From assembly GCA_029817715.1 (NCBI GenBank), contig JARUPY010000252.1, forward strand, positions 2,852,001 through 2,916,000: a stretch of DNA of 64,000 nucleotides, read 5' to 3'. Below, in pieces: positions 35,794-47,224 of this stretch. Position numbers and translations under genes: made by a program. Within the stretch, counting starts at the first letter, position 1, and every line of letters begins with the position of its first letter. Below the pieces are notes generated by a model that did no database searches, was not told where the DNA came from, and worked only from the letters and a program-made list of their open reading frames with translations. This stretch comes from Melastoma dodecandrum. Lineage: Eukaryota; Streptophyta; Magnoliopsida; Myrtales; Melastomataceae.

Positions 35794-38063
35794 ATGGCGG
35801 AGGACTTCCATGGCAGCGCCTGGTGGGACACCCCTAGTGGTAGGTACGACCCTGGTACGGCCGCCTCCTCTTCCTCCTCCTCCTCCTCCTCCTCGACCTC
35901 GTCCTCCGGCTTGACCTCCTTGAGGGGGTTCGGTTGGCTTGGGGACGCGTCTTCCGGAGGTAGGTCGTCCATGGGATCCGCATCAGTGTCAGGTGGTGGT
36001 CCTGTGTCCTTTCTCGAACCGCCAAAGATGCGCGTCCAGGACCATGGTCCCTCAGTCTTGGGAGAAGGAGGAGGCAGCGTTGCGATGGCCGATGCAAGCT
36101 TGCATATGATGAATTTGGGTCTGTCTTCCCAGCCCATGGATTGGGACACCCAAGACTTGATGTGAGTCGTCAATTGGCCGAGATTTCTATCTTAGAGTTT
36201 GGTTTCATCATACTGGCTTTTACAATCAAGCGAATTTGATGTTTTAGGATTCGAGATTCTATCGTGCAGGTCCAGCGACAAAAGCGGTAGCGGATTTCGC
36301 GCGATGCTCCAGGAAAACTTGAACATGAACGCTGTTCCAGATGGACCACGGTCTCGTCATCAAATTCAGTCCGGTTTTCAGGTCGAATCCCCTCCCATTT
36401 ATGGGGCATCTCCTCCTCCTCCGTCTCTCTTCCAAGGGATCATGGGTTCGGAAAACCAGTCGTCTGCCATCAGTTACCAATACTCCTCAACTTACGGCCA
36501 TAACTCTGGAGAACTGTTACCATCTTGGTCCAAGGTTCCCCAATTTCTAAGGATCTCCCCCTCAAAGCACCAGCAACAACAATCCTCCGCGGCCTCACAT
36601 AATCGGCTCCACTTCTCCAACAACGCCCCGTTTTGGAATGCAACTTCAGGGTCGCTGGCCGAGAGCGACATCCGCTCAAGGTCTTACTACTTCCCGTCTC
36701 CACAGAGTAGTCAGACCTTGACGAGCAGCTTCGATGAAAAAGCCGAAGTAACTTTTTTTTTTTTTTTCTCTTTTTCGTCTCCGTAGTATTATTATTAACA
36801 GACCGAAGAGTATCAATCTAAGTAGATTCGAAATGATATTCCTGTTATTCATTTGACATTAGTATATAGGCCTCGTTGACATTAGGGTTTCATATTGACG
36901 GCTAATTAGCGGGTACGTCGTGATTACGTGCGAGAGAAGAACTTGCCGGAGGCGACGAGCAAGGTAACAGGCGCTGCCCCTGCGGCCACAACAAAGAAGA
37001 GCAGGGGCGAGACGGCTGCCGGGAAAAGGACTCGCGGAGGAGGAGAGACGGGGACGCCATTGCCACCTTTTAAGGTCAGACCCTTTGCCTTTTCAAATAA
37101 AAAAGAAGAATAGTAGCCTTATGCTTTTTTTCTTTCTTTCTTTCTATCTTTTCGTTCCATCCCTCCTTTTACTTTCTTTTCTTCTTCCCTTTACTTACCT
37201 TTCTCTCCGTCGATCTTTTATGGAATTGCAATCGGAAAAGAGGAGACTAGAAATACTTAATGTTGGGTTTATTTTAATTTTGTTATTTAGGTGAGGAAAG
37301 AAAAGATGGGGGACAGAATCACTGCACTCCAACAACTGGTTTCGCCTTTCGGAAAGGTAAATGGATACACTAGAAAGACATATCTATTCATTCATTCAGA
37401 GTCGAGTGCACGATCATGAAATTTTATGACAACTTTGCATCGAGTATGATCCACACTGATATCATTTCACGAGTTGAACTTTGTAGAAAGAAGAAAAGAA
37501 GCCGATGAACTTTAAAAAAGAAACAAAACCATCATCTTTTTCTTACGTTTTGTTTTTTGCCGGACGAATTAACAGACGGATACGGCTTCGGTGCTCACGG
37601 AGGCCATCGACTACATCAAGTTCCTACACGAACAAGTCGGTGTAAGTTTTGTAAAGCCGGTTTGGTTCGATCCTTGTATGCGTACTGTTCGAGTAGATGT
37701 TTTAGCTTATGGATACCGCTGACGATGCAGATTTTGAGCATGCCCTACATGAAATGCGGAGGAGTGTTGCAACATCATCAGGTACATCAACGTTTCTTCA
37801 ACTCCCGAGAACTTTAGTTATTTTAAAAGTTGTAGCATCGTTAGATGTTTCTGTATGTGCCGCGAAAAAGGGTCGTAAGTGCCTGATGAGTCTGTTTGCT
37901 AATGACGCCGCAGGACATGGAGAAATGCGAAGACCAGGGAGTCCAGGGACAGGACCTGAGAACCAGAGGGCTGTGCCTCGTCCCCGTTTCGAGTACGTTC
38001 CCAGTCGCCCACGAAACGGCAGTGGATTTCTGGAATCCCACTTTCGGAGGGACGTACAGATAG
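35794..38063 (+). CDS. Atypical bHLH transcription factor (bHLH112/bHLH123 type)
   Basis: Nuclear regulator of the plant bHLH subgroup that includes bHLH112, bHLH123 and bHLH68. Seven exons (35794-36161, 36270-36747, about 36937-37074, 37291-37356, 37576-37641, 37731-37781, 37914-38063) join in frame to 438 residues. The HLH core spans two 66-nt exons: VRKEKMGDRITALQQLVSPFGK and TDTASVLTEAIDYIKFLHEQVG. The family tail ILSMPYMKCGG, then LRTRGLCLVPVSSTFPVA and FWNPTFGGTYR, is complete. The basic region lacks the H-E-R residues of E-box binders, as is usual here. Exon 1 has a poly-Ser tract coded by a TCC repeat at about 35863-35892. The start of exon 3 is uncertain by one codon (AG at 36935-36936 or three bases later). 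Family members affect root growth, flowering or salt response; the role of this one is unknown. Confidence 0.9.
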
Positions 38064-39101
38064 ACAAGAAGCCCCGTGTTAATGGTTGGTTATATATGTG
38101 TTTTTAGAGATACAAGGTTAGGGTTGTTGTAAGGCAAACGGGGGGGAGCAGGTGCAATGTCTATTATTAATAACTCCCCCCCTTGTCTGAAGCAAACAAA
38201 GGATGGGGGTTTGGTAATAATAAGACAATTTGGGCCCCCTCCCCCCACCCCCAAATATATTCCCTCAAGAAAAGAATTGCTTGCTTTTTGTTTTTGTTTT
38301 TGGAGAATAAGAAAGCAAAAAGGAAATGAGAAGGAAAGGAAAGGGGGGGGGGGGGGAATGGAATAGTGGCCCAGCCAAAAAAAGGAGGATAAATTAGGGG
38401 GGTGGTACCCAAAGAACAGAGAGGATAAATTACAGACGAATACCAGGTGATGATGACGATGATAGAATAGATCTGAGTGTGGAAAGGGGAGGAGGGAGAA
38501 AGAAAATGAAAGGGTGAGCACAATCTCACTCTTGATTTTGGTTATTATGTTTTTTTTGCTTGTACTTTTTAGCAAAATCTGTAGGCCGAGGTTAGGTTCT
38601 TTTCTTTTGTGCGATGAGTCGAATGTTCACTTTGAACAAGTTGTTGTTGTTGTATTACTTCTCTTAAATAATCACAAAAAGCAAGGACCAAATCAATTCA
38701 AATGGCCCAAGCCATAATCACCTCCTATCAGATGATGATGATGATGATGTTCTCCCTTAAATATTAACCCGTAGAAAAGAAAGCGGGTACGGACGGATAC
38801 AGACGGGGCTGCCCCGTACAGCACATTATAAGTCTTTTTATTCGCCAAATCCCCCCTCCCCACTAATTCCATTCCTTTATTTTTTTTTTCTCTTTTAAGT
38901 TGTAAAAGGAAACCAAAAGCAGACCACCCAACATCAACGATTTCTGTAATTTCAAAATTCAATATCAATATCAATACCCCCCTTCCCTTCTCATCGACAA
39001 GCACAATTGCATTTTGCATTCATATAGAGAAAGATACGCCACAAATTTCCAGAAATACTATATGATCCATGTAAATGGTGAGCACCCCCCCCCCCCCCTT
39101 G
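38064..39101. other. Convergent 3' flanks of bHLH and FQR1 genes
   Basis: No further gene. It holds the 3' UTRs of the two convergent genes, a 14-nt G run (38343-38356), an (ATG/TGA) microsatellite near 38730-38750 and a 14-nt C run (39085-39098) just past the FQR1 stop. Confidence 0.6.
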
Positions 39102-41046
39102 TCAAGCGCCTCCTTTCAGCTTCTTCGTGATCGTTGCCATGTACTTACCCTGATGGAAAGCCTGCCCCAGTTCGAGCTCCGTCGGCTGCCTCGATCCGTC
39201 CCCCGCGTAGGTTCCTGCCCCGTAAGGGCTTCCCCCTTTCACCATCTCCATCTCGAACATCCCTGCTCCGAATGTGTAGCCGATGGGCACGAATATCATC
39301 CCATGGTGAACCAGCTGAGTGATGGCTGTCAGCCTGCCAAGCACAATGCCGTGGAATAACCATAGTTTTTCGTGTGTACGGGAACAAAGAGTTCCCGCGC
39401 CCAAAATATTATGAAGAGCAAACTCACGGGGTGGTCTCTTGTCCGCCTCCCTGAGATCCTGTACTGTAGAAGATCCCGGCAGGCTTGCCAGCCAGCTGTT
39501 GAGTTCTCCACAGGCCTCCAGTTGCATCGAAGAATGCCTTGAATTGGGCAGCCATCATTCCAAATCTAGTCGGGAAACCGAAAACGAACCCGTCTGCCTC
39601 TGGAAGTTCGGCCGGTGTAATGATCGGCACGTCACTCTTGGGGGGTGCACCCATTTTTGCTAGGACTGCTTCTGGTAGAGTCTCGGGCACCTGTTAAAGT
39701 TTCGATGAGAAATATATTTCAGAATTATTTCCATTCAGATATTTCATCGAGAGCTTTGAAAGTTACTGCAGGCAGGCTCTTGGCAGACTTGCATTAGTTT
39801 GAGTTCATAATGCAGCTGTTCATAATTCAGAGAAAATCTTTTGTACGTTCTCTAGAATGCTGCCAGGGTTGCTCTCCGACTAACAAAAGGATGCAATTCA
39901 TGCACAAGTTCAAACTCGAACAAACTGAAACAATTTCAGTGAACGGACACTGGTTTTTGGACAAAGACTACGAGAAATGTCTTCATCACAGAGCTACGAA
40001 AGAGCCCGTCAACATCAATGTATAGCAACCGCAAAGGATGTTAATCTACCTGCCAGAGTTTTGCTTCAACACCTTCAACGGAAGCAGCCCCCTTTTGGAT
40101 CTCTTCAGCAAGCCTCTTTACATGCCCGTACATGGAATAGTACCTATCACAGGAAGAAAAACATCAAACTCTTTACTCTGGTAGTTGATTAGGTAAGTAC
40201 CAAGATCATTGTTTTCCACTCCTAAGATGGATGGCATACGGTAAGGCATCATTCCAGATTGTGCTGCTAAGAGTAAATGCAGGACATCCTAACTCATGCA
40301 GAGTGAGGTGCAGTAGATTTCTCAGAGTTTCTATGAAGCAGTCACGCGGCGATCAACAATGGATTTGCGGATCTAGAGAAGTAACTGGCGAAGGATAAAA
40401 CTGTAGCGTTCACGAGAGGTATCGACTGCTCACTGACTTTCAGTTCCCAGTTAAATAGCCTGATTCAATCAAGGAGCATTCCCGAAGAATGACGAGTGGG
40501 TCGACTCAATTTCACGTATCCATGTTCTGGATCATCGCCAACAGGGGTGGGCTTAGCATCGAATTGACATTCACCGATGCAACATAAAAAACCACAGCGA
40601 CGAACGAGAACAGGGTCACGACCACACAAGCGTTCACCGCAGAGATCCTAACTCTTGGGTAATTTTAAAGGTACACGCCGCCAGGCATCGCAGTATAAAA
40701 AAAATTCCCCTCCACCTCTGAACAACTAGCTTTCAACAATTTGTTGAGGCTGCTCCTATTGATCCCAAATCAAAGTTAACCACGTTAAGATTCAACATCA
40801 CCGCCTCTAAAATCAATTCCCCCCTCCCCCTCAAATTCTGGCCGCGTCCAGACATCTGATTATTAAAAGCGACGCCAGGAGAGCAGAGGGGGGGTGGGGC
40901 TGTGAATCAAACCGATTCCCAACTACAGCACCACAACCACACCCCACAACACTAAAAAACTCAAACCACAACAATAGAAGCCGGAAAGATAAGAGGAGGA
41001 GGGAGGGATCGACGACATACACAATGTAGACTCTGGTGGCGGCCAT
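39102..41046 (-). CDS. FQR1: NAD(P)H:quinone oxidoreductase, FQR1/WrbA family
   Basis: FMN-dependent flavodoxin-like quinone reductase that transfers two electrons from NAD(P)H to quinones, avoiding semiquinone radicals; plant FQR1 is auxin-inducible and membrane-associated. Exons 41021-41046 (26 nt), 40050-40143, 39428-39690 and 39102-39333 give 204 residues, the expected length. The FMN phosphate loop is split by intron 1: [12 protein letters not shown] is formed only after splicing the tiny first exon. Further motifs: [32 protein letters not shown] and [14 protein letters not shown]. Intron 1 is about 0.88 kb. The start [11 protein letters not shown] is typical. All borders are GT-AG. The 3' end faces the bHLH gene. 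Confidence 0.95.
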
Positions 41047-42233
41047 GATCGTGGGTTTCTTCTTTCGGACAGATTTGGTAATGGAAGAGGAAAGAGGGGG
41101 AGGAATCCCCGAGTATTTATACAGAAGCGGAGGAAGTTAGTTTTTCTTTTTAAAAGGGGGACTGGAGATGATACGACAAGACAATTGCCGTAACATAGTT
41201 GGGATATTTAGCTCTCTCGTTGTCTGTCTTAATTACGACCGTCGTGTCCGTAGGCGGTGGTCGTGTCTGTCACTCTCGCGCGCACACAATTAATTACAAG
41301 ACTTTTCGTGTATATATTATTTTTGTCCAAGTCAAATGGCGACATTTTTTCTGCATCTGCATGCTGCTTCTTGTCTGAACGAACGAGGAAACGTACACTT
41401 GAGCTCTCTCTCTCTCTCGGTGACGTCGGACGCATGTAAGCATGACAACAGCGCCGCCCAAAAAGATTGAAAATAATGAAACAAAGTTTTAATTGGGTAC
41501 GTCTCATTCTTGATGCTGATGCCCCTTTTGATTATTCTCCCATGGGAGGAGGTAATGGTAGGGTTATCACCCTCATCCCTCTCATGTGGTGGTTTCTCCA
41601 TTGTTCATGATTATCTATCTTTATAGCCAAAACATGCATAATTGTATTTTGTTGACTAATGCAATAAAACACATTTGGGAATTGGGAAATCTAAGAAAGA
41701 TTTTCCCTCCCCCCAACCCCAATGTTACAACAACAATTCACGACCCATCATCATTATACACACACTCGATGGTTTTCGGACCAAGTTATCTAATCCCTGA
41801 TGTCTCTCTTTTTCTTTTCCAATCCTAAGGTCGTCTCTTGACTTCATCAGACGGACATGTTTTAGCTTCATTAGTTATATTTCTTCTAGAAGCCGCATAA
41901 CTGTCGTTGATTCCCGCTTCGGACTTCGACAACTGTTTGGAACCCATGGTCCTATCGAGACTAGTGGGCCTGGATTCTTCCATAGGCCCAATTTAATTAC
42001 TTTATGCGCAAGTCCATTGGGCTCATGATTCCCTTAATTTCATTTTAAAACGGATGGGAATCCAAGGAAACTACCCGCATTCCCGCTTGAGTGTTGTTAC
42101 ATTAGATTAGAGTGTTGATTTAGCCGGGAGAATGATGTTTGCAGCCCCAAGTGGACCTGTTGGAATTGTCCCAATCTTATGCACTCACTGACTAATAAAC
42201 TAATTTATCAGTAATTACAAAGTGACAAGAAAC
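41047..42233. other. FQR1 promoter side spacer
   Basis: No gene recognised. It includes the FQR1 leader and promoter, a short (CT) tract near 41405-41419, and unique-looking AT-rich DNA up to the tRNA. GGCCCA-type motifs occur near 41960-41990. Confidence 0.55.
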
Positions 42234-42305
42234 GGTCCCATGGTCTAGTGGTGAGGACATTGGACTCTGAATCCAGTAACCCGAGTTCAAATCTCGGTGG
42301 GACCT
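42234..42305 (+). tRNA. tRNA-Gln (anticodon CTG)
   Basis: 72-nt cloverleaf without intron. The acceptor stem GGTCCCA pairs perfectly with TGGGACC, T is the discriminator, and the T-arm is CCGAG-TTCAAAT-CTCGG. The anticodon CTG is at 42267-42269 in loop CTCTGAA. The internal A box (TGGTCTAGTGG) and B box (GTTCAAATC) are present, and a T run beginning at 42305 is the Pol III terminator. The fourth acceptor pair is C-G where the plant form I remember has T-A, a compensated change. CCA is not encoded, as expected in a nuclear gene. Confidence 0.97.
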
Positions 42306-42938
42306 TTTTTTTTGTATTATAAACATAGACAACCTGGACCTTTTGTTGGGTTTGATTAAAGGTAAAATGCAGACGGCTGTCGGTGTGAGTTCAAAAGCCC
42401 AAAACCCACCATTTCTTAAATCTCACTCCGTCAAACAAACGGTTGTTCCAATTCAGTATCTCCGTGTTTGGATAAATATTGAACGCCAGACCACCACCAC
42501 CACCCCAGCAGAGGAAATGTAATATAAGATTTATGTATGACAGAGCAATGCAAAGCAAAACCTTGCCTTAGGATGTGGTGGCCCAGGGAGCAAGTAATAA
42601 TAATAGATTTTGAATTATGGGTGAGTGAGTGGTCGTTATTACAGCCAGAAGAAGAAGTTTGGGGGTGGGTGGGTGAAGAGGAGGGAGGGGAGAAGGTGAA
42701 GCGTCGCCTTTCATTCTCATCTCTCTCTCTCTCTCTCTCTCTACATTTCTCTAGTGGAAGCCATTCCCATTCTTCTCACATAACGACTCCCTTGAGTTCC
42801 ATTCAACTCCCCCTTCACCCCACCTACTTCAAAACTGCCTCTGCCTCTGCCTCTGCCTCCCTCCCATTTCAACCCTCTGGAATGATATAGATCCCAACCC
42901 ACAGCTACTTTCTTCTTGCCTTTTAACCAGCAGCAGGA
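42306..42938. promoter_or_regulatory. Promoter and leader of DUF1218 gene
   Basis: After the tRNA terminator this stretch leads to the DUF1218 start. It has a (CT) repeat at 42718-42742 and a CTGCCT repeat near 42838-42862, both typical of plant 5' leaders. No separate gene is seen. Confidence 0.5.
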
Positions 42939-43683
42939 ATGGCTTCCAAATTGGTGTTGATTGTGGTGTTCGTCTTTGATCTCATTGCCTTTGGACTCGC
43001 TGTTGCCGCCGAGCAGAGGAGGAGCACCGTCAGTCGTGCCCGCCCTTCTGATCTGGGTTTATTTATTATAGATCTCCTTCCGATGCCTGCTGAATCGTCC
43101 ATGCTTTGTTCGTTCTTTTTTCAGGCCGTTATTACCCCAGATAGCGAGCTGAACTACAACTACTGTGTTTACGACTCCGACATGGCCACTGGCTACGGCG
43201 TCGGCGCTTTCCTGTTCCTGTTGGCTAGCCAGATTCTTATTATGTCCACCACCCGATGCTTCTGCTGCGGCAAGGCCCTTAATCCCAGCGGATCCCGTGC
43301 TTGGGCTGTCGTCCTCTTCATCACCTGCTGGTGAGATCTCCTGCGGACGAGATCGGATGGTTTGCCCTGCTGTTAATCCCCGTTTCGGTTTGTGAATGCT
43401 CTGTTTGTTGCGCCTTTGCAGGGTGTGCTTTCTCATTGCCGAGCTCTGCCTATTCGGCGGATCTATCAGGAACGCCTACCACACCAAGTACAGGACCATA
43501 TTCGGCGAAAATCCTCCCTCTTGCCAGACACTTCGCAAGGGCGTATTCGGGGCCGGAGCCGCATTCGTATTCTTCACCGCCATCGTTTCCGAGTTCTACT
43601 ACCTCTGCTACTCCAAGGCCAGGGACAGCTTCCAGTCATACGGTGGCGAAATAGGAGTAGGATTGGGGGCGTACAACAAGTAA
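42939..43683 (+). CDS. DUF1218 four-helix membrane protein (Fb34-like)
   Basis: Plant membrane protein of the DUF1218 family, which contains the cotton fibre protein Fb34 and the MWL and VCC proteins linked to secondary wall lignin and leaf symmetry. Exons 42939-43028, 43125-43330 and 43422-43683 give 185 residues. Four hydrophobic helices are visible: residues 5-22 (LVLIVVFVFDLIAFGLA), a segment around GAFLFLLASQILIM, one around AWAVVLFITCWVCFLIAELC, and one around FGAGAAFVFFTAIVSEFYYL. Family Cys residues occur in NYNYCVYDSD and RCFCCG. The N-terminus works as a signal anchor. Splices are GT-AG. Substrate or partner unknown; a cell-wall role is inferred from relatives only. Confidence 0.92.
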
Positions 43684-44691
43684 ATATCCATTTGATCGCT
43701 GTCACGTATGCCAATTTAGCAGTGGCCATTGTGCTTACATGTTACAAAGGAATGTACTTGATTGTTCTGTCTCATGACATGTCTGTAATTTTGGTGGTAT
43801 GGCAGCTGCTTGCCCTGATCTCGAAGCAGCTGCGATTTTCTTTTTCCTTTTCCATTCCCACTGGACAGAACGATACATTATTGTGATGTAGAATGCGAAC
43901 AACCATTGTCTGGGATGGGTTTTTCGAGGTGCTCCGAAATCCCAATGACTGTGATTCGCCTTCCTCATCTCCCAAGAGTTTGCAGATGATTTCAAGAGAT
44001 GGACGGCTCGACTCCATTTTCGGTTCTTTGCGAAAAGGGCACTTTAACTAACACGGGATGGCGAAATCAAGTACCTTATGATCTCTAATAGCTTTGACAG
44101 ATTAGATGCGAGTTCACTTCAATATGACCGAATCCATAAGTTGGTTGGCAATACCATAGTCTGGAAGTTGAATCTTTTGCAGAATCACGACCTTTCAACA
44201 GAAATGTGATTCCAGAGGTCGAGACCATGTATTCCTTTTGAAGCGATACACGATCGGGTGTATTGTACAGACGTGTGCATACACAGGCGACACTTCAGAG
44301 ATATTGGGATGCCGACGTTGAATCCGCTGAATGATTTTGGGCTGGCGATTCAAATCCGCGGCTCGATTGAATTGCTGTGAGCTTGCTTAAGCTTTACCAT
44401 ATTCAGGAATTAAAATTCTTTAATGTGAGTTTCTCATTTGTTGATTTCTGTGCAAACCTGCTAAATCCGTTGGAGGTTTTCAGGGAACATCTACATGCCT
44501 CAGCAATTCCAAAGAAGATACAGTTCAAATAAGCAAGTATGCCACAGAGGAGCCATTATATGCCCAAGCCTAGCATCGGGCATATAACCATAGACCAGCC
44601 AGAGTCATTCAATAGGGTTGTAGAGCAATGAACTGAACATGACCATACCAAAACCACAAGAACCCAGGGGAGCTGAGTAGAGAAGGATCGC
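43684..44691. other. Convergent 3' flanks of DUF1218 and CYP18-1 genes
   Basis: No further gene recognised; it contains the two 3' UTRs and unique-looking spacer. Confidence 0.55.
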
Positions 44692-46144
44692 CTATCCAGC
44701 AAGAGGGTTGGCATGTATAGTGACACGGTTCAACCTGATTTCGGCGAGTGGTCTGTCTCCGGGCCCAGTTGGGGTCTGCCAAAACAATAGAAAGCCGAAT
44801 TAGGCCGAGAAGCTCCACCACTTAACAAGAAAAGGACATGACAACAAGTTAAGGAAAACATTTTTAATAAGAAAGACAACACCACCGGCATATTTAGAAT
44901 GAAAATCAGATTAGTTGTTAATTAAGGGTCTGGCACAATTTTTTTCACAGCCAAAATGCTATAAAAATGTGTGAATATTTGAGGAGAATAACACCTTTTC
45001 CATGAGATCAAGGACTTCGAATCCATGTATAACCCGGCCAAACACAGTGTAAAGCCCATTTAGATGTGGCTGCTTTGCATAAGCAATGAAAAACTGACTT
45101 CCATTACTGTTGGGGCCGCTGTTAGCCATTGACATAACTCCCCTCGCATTGTGCTGTCAGAGAGAGAGTCGTAATGGAAAATAAATGAGTAAAATTGCAG
45201 GAGTACACAGAGCTACAGAATAATCAACTCTGACTAGTTGCATTCCTTAGTAAAGAAAATACAAAAGGCGTAACAAGCAGCAATCGGTATAACAAAAATT
45301 GACAATATCACCCGGAATGCCTGATCAATCGAACACACATTTCACCTTGGATGTCAGCTATGCAGGAAACCCCCTCATTACATGGAATCGAATACAACGG
45401 AATAAAATCACAACGCAAGGTCCATAGAAAATCCAGTTGATCGGTAATCTTGGAATAGGAACTTTCAACGCCAATTGAATAGTGCCAGAGCCAGTGCTAC
45501 ATGCCTTTCTCAGAGCTAGAATATTAGAATAGTTAGTAGAAACAAGATTACCTTAAGGGACTCCCGGATTTCGTCATTAAATTTCTTGCCCCATATACTA
45601 GTCCCACCTTTACCAGTTCCCGTGGGATCACCCCCTTGAATCATGAAACCCTTGATGTTCCGGTGAAATATAGTACCGTCGTAATACCCGCTCGCGCAAA
45701 GCGCCAAGAAATTCTGCGTCGGGCAGAATGACAAGATCACTACTACAATCAACAGCATATACAAAGGAAAAGCCAAACCACAATTAACTTGTTTTTTGTT
45801 GCCAAGGAGATGGAATATCAACTTCGAGGGACGAGAATACAACAACGGGAGCAGCAGGTGGGAAAACATGATGTAATAAACACATCTTCCCCCCTTACCT
45901 CGGCAGCTTTAGGGACCTCGTCGCAGGAGATCTCGCACTTGATGTCACCCAGGTTAGTGTGCAGAGTCACTGACTATTCAAAAACAAAAACCAAAAAGGA
46001 ATAACCCGATTAGGAAAAAGAGGAAGCTGAAAATATGCTGCATGCGTGAAAGAGAAGACAACCTGTTCGACGAATTTACCCAACAGAAACGAAACAAGGA
46101 AAGAGAAGGGGTCAAAGAGGAGGGCGGTGGAAACTCTTTACCAT
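44692..46144 (-). CDS. CYP18-1: Cyclophilin peptidyl-prolyl isomerase CYP18-1
   Basis: Single-domain cyclophilin that isomerises Xaa-Pro bonds; the orthologous PPIL1/CYP18-1 type is linked to the spliceosome. Five coding exons (46142-46144, 45899-45973, 45552-45713, 44995-45153, 44692-44775) give 160 residues, exactly the length known for CYP18-1. The active-site residues are present: [48 protein letters not shown], and the end [14 protein letters not shown]. The start codon stands alone as the last three bases of exon 1 (AAAATG|GTAAAG), so the next exon begins directly with Ser-Val-Thr. This was chosen because the 25-codon exon 2 has no ATG at its 5' end. Introns are GT-AG. The housekeeping-type promoter has GGCCCA motifs near 46262. 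Confidence 0.93.
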
Positions 46145-47224
46145 TTTCCAAAGGGACGAAAATATCGGATCGATCATCTCCCAATCGGAGCTCCTGATTT
46201 TGTTCTTACCCGACAGAGAGCGCACCCGCTTCTAAATGGGCTCACCGCATTGGGTTTTCAGGCCCTCGGCCCATATTTATTTAGATCTGTTGAAATACAG
46301 TCCACCATACAGATGCGGCGGTTACATTGCATTCTCCTTTCGGTTCGGAGTCTTAACTTCATACTCGTCGTCTGTCAGACTTTTCGTGAGAGTCTTCTGA
46401 CACCTTTTCTTGTATCCGATCAGAATGCGTTTGAATTGCCATCATTCTTCTGGTTTTGGGCAAACTCTTCCTCCTCCTCGGGATCTTCTCTTGGCTTTTA
46501 TCGAGAAACATCTTCTGGTGTATCTTCGGCTCAGCTCGGCTTGGGGTGGGAAACATGCTACAGTTGTTGGGTCTTCTTAAGCTTCTGAGTGACCTGTTGG
46601 CACTAACTTAACTTGTACTTTCATGTGATTAGGTTTGCTGGACAGTTCCACTGCAGCTACCGCACACTGCCTCTCTATGCGCTGGTTACTCGGCTGCCCG
46701 GCCATTCCTTTTCCTTCATTCATCGACCGCCATTAACAAAGTCTTTAATTCCTGAACATCCAGATGAGAACAAACTACAAGGCAGCCTTTATCACCCAAA
46801 GAATAGGGGAAACAATCCATGGCGGGAAGTAGTCGGCCAGGCGGCGGAGGAAACTTGGCATGATTACTGATGACTCCACGATCCACACAGACACGAGCAC
46901 AGTCATGTCGCTCGATGAAGACGAGCAGTTAAATTATAACAGTAACTTCATGATTTACAGAAGGAAACACTGGTTTGTAAATCCACTCACGGTATAGTTA
47001 AGAGCTTTACTGAAGTAGGATAGCGAGACGGTATACAGATGCAATGAAACTGTGGAGAATTAAGATTGATGGGAAATGATGAAGTATTGAGAACCTGCGC
47101 TGGTCGGCAAGCCGAGCTTTTGAAGTTCTTTACTGAGATCAAGGTTTACATAATAAGCAGTTGTAGGACATGCATTCATGCGTTCCCGTCATAGTAGTTG
47201 CACAGTGCTAGGGTCAAATCCGGC
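46145..47224. other. Spacer upstream of CYP18-1
   Basis: No gene recognised. The first 150 bases hold the CYP18-1 leader and promoter. A plus-strand frame at 46046-46588 overlaps the leader and looks accidental. The glycine-rich gene's 3' UTR is at the right edge. Confidence 0.5.

Noticed and set aside
46046..46588. 180-codon plus-strand frame over the CYP18-1 leader
   Set aside because: Antisense to the leader and promoter; no conserved features.
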